Origin: Fibrobacter succinogenes
Lineage (GTDB): Bacteria; Fibrobacterota; Fibrobacteria; Fibrobacterales; CADBQJ01
Length of the DNA stretch: 9,586 nt
Direction: 5' to 3'
Assembly: GCA_902796785.1 (NCBI GenBank)
Contig: CADBQJ010000147.1
Coordinates: 1 to 9,586, forward strand
Shown: positions 6,867-9,586 of the stretch, piece by piece
How positions within the stretch are numbered: position 1 is the first letter of the stretch
How the letters are laid out: every line of letters starts with the position of its first letter
The notes under the pieces: model-generated
The model's input: the letters and a program-made list of their open reading frames with translations, nothing else
What the model was told of the DNA's origin: nothing
Database searches by the model: none
Translations under genes and position numbers: made by a program

Positions 6867-6911
6867 ATATTCCCAATATATGCTAACGGAACCGGGAACG
6901 CCGTTTTTTTT
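6867..6911 (-). promoter_or_regulatory. AT-rich promoter-like region upstream of the small barrel gene
   Basis: Between the rfbA stop and the barrel start the minus strand reads A8 (6904-6911), a GC-rich stretch, then GCATATATTGGGAATATCG. TATATT (6875-6880) could serve as a -10 box, about 50 bases before the ATG. The A8 run lies about 24 bases upstream of it, where an UP-like A tract would sit, but the -35 position matches poorly. ATATT-CCC-AATAT (6867-6879) is a perfect 5-bp inverted repeat overlapping the -10 candidate and could be an operator. On the plus strand, AACGG/CCGTT followed by T8 looks terminator-like, but no plus-strand gene needs it. Confidence 0.35.
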
Positions 6912-6919
6912 GCGGCTCT

Positions 6920-7804
6920 TTACAGTTCGAACCGGCGGCGCAGATAGGCGGCGTAGGTTCCCGAGCCCATCTTCGCCACCTGCTCGCGCAGGTCGTCGAC
7001 CGAAATCAGCCCCTGCTCCACGGCGATCTCCTCCAGGCAGGAGATCTTCAGCCCCTGGCGCGCCTCGAGCGTGTAGATGAAGTTCGCCGCCTCGAGCAGG
7101 CTGGCGTGCGTGCCGGTGTCGAGCCAGGCGATGCCGCGCCCCAGCTTCTCCACGAAGAGCTTGCCCTGCTCCAGGTAGGCGCGGTTGATGTCGGTGATCT
7201 CCAGCTCGCCGCGCGCGGAGGGGACGAGCGCGTGGGCCTTTTCGAACACGGTGTTGTCGTAGACGTAGAGCCCCGGCACCGCGTAGCGGCTCTTCGGCTT
7301 CGCGGGCTTCTCCTCGATGGAGAGCACCCGGCCGTTCGCGTCGAACTCCACGACGCCGTAGCGTTCGGGGTCGTTGACCGGGTATCCGAAGATGCGCGCC
7401 CCCAGCTCGAAGCCGGGGATGGCCACGTCGTCGAACTCGGCCATGATCTGCCGGAGGTTGAGCGCGCCGTAGAAGATGTTGTCGCCCAGGATCAGCGTGA
7501 CGGAATCGCCGCCGATGAACTCCTCGGCGATGAGGAAGGCCTGCGCGATGCCCTCGGGCTTCGCCTGCTCCGCGTAGGAGAGGCGGATCCCCCAGCGCGA
7601 GCCGTCGCCCAGCAGCGCGCGGAAGCGCGGCAGGTCCTGGGGCGTGCTGATCAGCAGGATGTCGGTGATTCCGCCCAGCATCAGCGTGGAGAGCGGATAG
7701 TAGATCATCGGCTTGTCGTAGACGGGCTGGAGCTGCTTGCTCGCCACCTCGGTCAGCGGATAGAGCCGCGTGCCCGCGCCGCCCGCGAGAAGGATCCCCT
7801 TCAC
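6920..7804 (-). CDS. rfbA: Glucose-1-phosphate thymidylyltransferase
   Basis: It joins dTTP and glucose-1-phosphate to give dTDP-glucose and pyrophosphate, the first step of dTDP-rhamnose and related deoxysugar synthesis in the cytoplasm. Its 294 residues match the family's roughly 290. Motifs are [16 protein letters not shown] (3-18, nucleotide-binding loop), [18 protein letters not shown] (22-39, with the signature Lys), [12 protein letters not shown] (79-90), LGDNIFYG (106-113, metal-binding Asp108), IEEKP (163-167), LEITDIN (201-207) and WLDTGTH (227-233, second metal-binding Asp229). The start is GTG at 7804, which overlaps the rfbB stop as GTGA and has GGAGG 5 bases upstream. The frame continues upstream over rfbB, but that part is shadow. 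Translational coupling with rfbB should keep the two enzymes in step. Confidence 0.98.
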   Translation of the reverse strand: MKGILLAGGAGTRLYPLTEVASKQLQPVYDKPMIYYPLSTLMLGGITDILLISTPQDLPRFRALLGDGSRWGIRLSYAEQAKPEGIAQAFLIAEEFIGGDSVTLILGDNIFYGALNLRQIMAEFDDVAIPGFELGARIFGYPVNDPERYGVVEFDANGRVLSIEEKPAKPKSRYAVPGLYVYDNTVFEKAHALVPSARGELEITDINRAYLEQGKLFVEKLGRGIAWLDTGTHASLLEAANFIYTLEARQGLKISCLEEIAVEQGLISVDDLREQVAKMGSGTYAAYLRRRFEL

Positions 7805-8787
7805 GGCGCCCTCCGGTCCAGGAGCGCCTCCCACCAGGCGCGGTGCTCCTCGTACCAGCGCACGGTCTCGGGAAGCCCGGTCTCGAAGGTGCGGAGCGGG
7901 CGCCAGCCGAGCTCGCGCGCGATCTTCGACGAGTCGATCGCGTAGCGCCGGTCGTGGCCGAGCCGGTCCGCCACGTACTCCAGGCGGTCCTCGCCGTTGC
8001 CGGTCAGCCGCAGCAGCTCGCGCGCGATGTCGACGTTGCGCCATTCGTTGAAGCCGCCGATGTTGTAGACCTCGCCCGCCTTCCCCTTCTCGAGCGCGAG
8101 CAGGATCCCGCGGCAGTGGTCCTCGACGTAGAGCCAGTCGCGGACGTTCTCGCCCCTGCCGTAGATCGGGATCTTCCCGCCGGTCATCAGGCGGGTCAGC
8201 GCCAGCGGGATCAGCTTCTCGGGGAACTGGTAGGGGCCGTAGTTGTTGGAGCAGCGCGTGACCAGGGCGTCGAGCCCGTAGGTGCGGCGCCAGGCCATGA
8301 CCATCAGGTCGGCCGAGGCCTTGCTGGCGGAGTAGGGCGAGTTGGGCGCGAGCGGGGTCTCCTCCGTGAAGAGCCCCGTCGGGCCGAGCGATCCGTAGAC
8401 CTCGTCGGTGCTCACCTGCAGGAAGCGGCACTTCTTCGCGCGCGCGGCCTGGAGCAGGACCGCGGTCCCGCCGACGTTGGTCTCCACGAAGAGGCCGGGG
8501 TTGCGGATGGAGTTGTCGACGTGGCTTTCGGCGGCGAAGTTGACGATGGCGTCGACGGGGCCGGGCAGCATGCCGATCGCGCGCTCGACGTCCTCCGGGC
8601 GACGGATGTCGCCGTGGCAGAAGAAGTAGTCGGGGGAGTTTTTCTCCTCGTCCTCGAGGTTCGCGCGGTTGCCGGCGTAGGTCAGCGCGTCGAGGTTGGC
8701 GATCCGCCATCCGGGGCGCTCGGCCAGCAGCAGCTTGACGAAGTTGCTGCCGATGAAGCCGCAGCACCCCGTGACCAGGAGGTTCAT
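7801..8787 (-). CDS. rfbB: dTDP-glucose 4,6-dehydratase
   Basis: This NAD-dependent short-chain dehydrogenase-type enzyme turns dTDP-glucose into dTDP-4-keto-6-deoxyglucose, the branch point to rhamnose and other deoxysugars. Its length of 328 residues is normal. The Rossmann loop is [11 protein letters not shown] (6-16), which keeps the three glycines (7, 10, 13) but has Cys-Cys where Gly-Ala or Gly-Cys is more usual. [13 protein letters not shown] (32-44), [10 protein letters not shown] (85-94), STDEVYG (126-132), SPYSASKA (150-157), [18 protein letters not shown] and [15 protein letters not shown] follow. The catalytic set Thr127, Asp128, Glu129, Tyr152 and Lys156 is complete. ATG at 8787 starts exactly at the Rossmann strand, 6 bases after the stop of the upstream barrel gene, and has no well-placed Shine-Dalgarno site, so coupling is likely. 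It overlaps rfbA by 4 bases. Confidence 0.98.
   Translation of the reverse strand: MNLLVTGCCGFIGSNFVKLLLAERPGWRIANLDALTYAGNRANLEDEEKNSPDYFFCHGDIRRPEDVERAIGMLPGPVDAIVNFAAESHVDNSIRNPGLFVETNVGGTAVLLQAARAKKCRFLQVSTDEVYGSLGPTGLFTEETPLAPNSPYSASKASADLMVMAWRRTYGLDALVTRCSNNYGPYQFPEKLIPLALTRLMTGGKIPIYGRGENVRDWLYVEDHCRGILLALEKGKAGEVYNIGGFNEWRNVDIARELLRLTGNGEDRLEYVADRLGHDRRYAIDSSKIARELGWRPLRTFETGLPETVRWYEEHRAWWEALLDRRAP
7810..7814 (-). promoter_or_regulatory. Shine-Dalgarno site inside rfbB for the rfbA GTG start
   Basis: GGAGG on the minus strand lies within the last codons of rfbB, 5 bases before the GTG at 7804. With the GTGA overlap it fixes the rfbA start, which otherwise lacks an ATG at the conserved N-terminus. 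Confidence 0.75.
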
Positions 8788-8793
8788 CGGAAG

Positions 8794-9586
8794 CTAGTCT
8801 TCCTTGCTGAAGTCGCGGGCCTTTTCCTTTTCGGACTGCAGCACGATGGTGAAGCGCAGGCCGACGTAGGCGTCGGAGGCGTCCACGTCGGTGGGGCTGT
8901 TCTCGGGGAAGTAGGCCGTGCCGTCGTCGGTTTCGAGGAAGACCTGGTCGATCCAGGTGAAGCGGTAGCCGGCGTAGAGGCCCAGCCGCGTGTGGAGGCT
9001 GGTGCGCAGGCGGAGTTCGAGTTCGGGCGCGATGCTGCGGCCCGCGGTGGTGTAGTACCGGGAGCGCAGGCGGTAGTTGGTCAGGTTCCCGTCCTTGGAC
9101 TGGTAGGGGTAGTCGCCGGGATAGACCACGTTGAGCAGGCTGAAGCCGGCGCGCACCATGGGGATCAGGTTGAGCGGAGCGGCGGGCGCGGCGAGCATCC
9201 AGCCGCAGGTGAAGTCGATGTAGACGAAGTAGTAGCTGGCGTCGCGGTAGTGGACCTCGGCGGAGTCGGCCACGTAGGGGTTGGTGATGCCGGAGGGCTT
9301 TTCGCTGGTCGTCGGGACGGAGAAGCCGACGTCGAAGCCGATGGTCAGGCGGTCGTATTCCACGCCCGCGCCGAAGGCCAGCCCGATGTTCGGGGGCACC
9401 CAGGAGTCGAACCCCTCGTAGTAGTCCAGGATCGTGTCGCCGAAGGTCTCCTGGACGCGCCCGAAGACGGCGTCGTTGATTCCGTCGGCCTTCTGGAAGG
9501 TGGCCTGGCCCGAGAACGAGAACCAGGGCTTCAGCTCGCGCTTGTCGTAGATTTCGGCGCAGACCAGGGAAGGCAGCAGGACGGCG
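8794..9586 (-). CDS. Predicted outer-membrane beta-barrel protein (start beyond right edge)
   Basis: The frame is open from the right edge to a TAG at 8794, giving 263 visible residues. An internal GTG at 9399 could be mistaken for the start, but the frame continues upstream as [27 protein letters not shown] (in two parts: the end of a signal peptide with a likely cut after VCA, then mature protein). Only the first dozen or so residues should be missing. The mature part has alternating, Tyr/Gly-rich strands such as [57 protein letters not shown] and the last strand [11 protein letters not shown]. An unusual charged tail ([14 protein letters not shown]) follows the last strand. It precedes rfbB by 6 bases, so it probably shares the rfbBA transcript. 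The exact family is not recognised; a surface-polymer or porin role is only possible. Confidence 0.85.
   Translation of the reverse strand, partial: AVLLPSLVCAEIYDKRELKPWFSFSGQATFQKADGINDAVFGRVQETFGDTILDYYEGFDSWVPPNIGLAFGAGVEYDRLTIGFDVGFSVPTTSEKPSGITNPYVADSAEVHYRDASYYFVYIDFTCGWMLAAPAAPLNLIPMVRAGFSLLNVVYPGDYPYQSKDGNLTNYRLRSRYYTTAGRSIAPELELRLRTSLHTRLGLYAGYRFTWIDQVFLETDDGTAYFPENSPTDVDASDAYVGLRFTIVLQSEKEKARDFSKED

Noticed and set aside
6826..6876. Longer N-terminus for the small barrel protein, starting at ATG 6876
   Set aside because: It would place 17 polar residues before a complete signal peptide. GAGG is correctly spaced for the ATG at 6825.
6885..6911. Plus-strand hairpin AACGG/CCGTT followed by T8 as a terminator
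   Set aside because: The stem is only 5 bp with an 11-base loop, and no plus-strand gene ends here. It would serve only unseen antisense transcription.
6920..8767. Apparent long protein ending in RfbA
   Set aside because: The upstream part is rfbB in another frame. The conserved RfbA N-terminus begins at the GTG at 7804.
8794..9399. Start of the right-edge barrel gene at the GTG at 9399
   Set aside because: The frame continues upstream in good coding sequence that ends in a signal peptide, so the start is beyond the window.
1..9586. CRISPR arrays, tRNA or rRNA genes, insertion sequences, phage genes, defence systems
   Set aside because: Reading by eye, I saw no repeat-spacer pattern, cloverleaf-like sequence, transposase or integrase motif, or defence-type domain. 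Nearly all of the window is taken up by envelope genes.

Overview
The window is GC-rich, and G or C dominates third codon positions in every gene. All convincing genes lie on the minus strand, so the region is transcribed from right to left. They belong to a Gram-negative cell-envelope polysaccharide locus: dTDP-sugar synthesis genes (rfbB, rfbA, rfbC), a large multi-SLBB polysaccharide export protein, a Wzi-type outer-membrane barrel, an exported TPR protein and two further predicted outer-membrane barrels. The form of the SLBB and Wzi proteins and the 'WLPF' TPR protein resemble those I know from the Fibrobacterota-Chlorobiota-Bacteroidota group and relatives such as Gemmatimonadota. The phylum cannot be fixed from this sequence. 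Several starts have good Shine-Dalgarno sequences and others have none.

In transcription order, from the right edge: (a) an outer-membrane barrel protein whose first codons lie outside the window (8794-9586); (b) rfbB (7801-8787) and rfbA (6920-7804), joined by a GTGA overlap; (c) a short AT-rich promoter-like gap, then a small outer-membrane barrel gene (6205-6825); (d) rfbC (5653-6192), 12 bases further on; (e) a 104-base gap with a hairpin, a tandem repeat and an AT-rich element (5549-5652); (f) the export module SLBB protein (3215-5548), Wzi-like protein (1756-3213) and TPR protein (797-1756), packed with a 1-base gap and then a TGATG overlap; (g) an 81-base AT-rich gap with a perfect inverted repeat and a candidate promoter (716-796); (h) an exported protein of unknown function that starts with GTG and runs off the left edge (1-715).

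Working together, RfbA activates glucose-1-phosphate to dTDP-glucose, RfbB makes dTDP-4-keto-6-deoxyglucose and RfbC epimerises it to dTDP-4-keto-rhamnose. The final reductase, rfbD, is not present. The SLBB protein would form or gate an export conduit across the periplasm and outer membrane, and the Wzi-like barrel would handle or anchor the emerging polymer. The TPR protein is a probable accessory partner, inferred only from coupling. No glycosyltransferase, polymerase, flippase, RNA gene, CRISPR array or mobile element is visible. The locus is a lineage variant of a known type of system, not a clearly new one. The less usual points are the barrel genes set among the sugar genes, the cysteine-free six-SLBB exporter and its coupled TPR partner.
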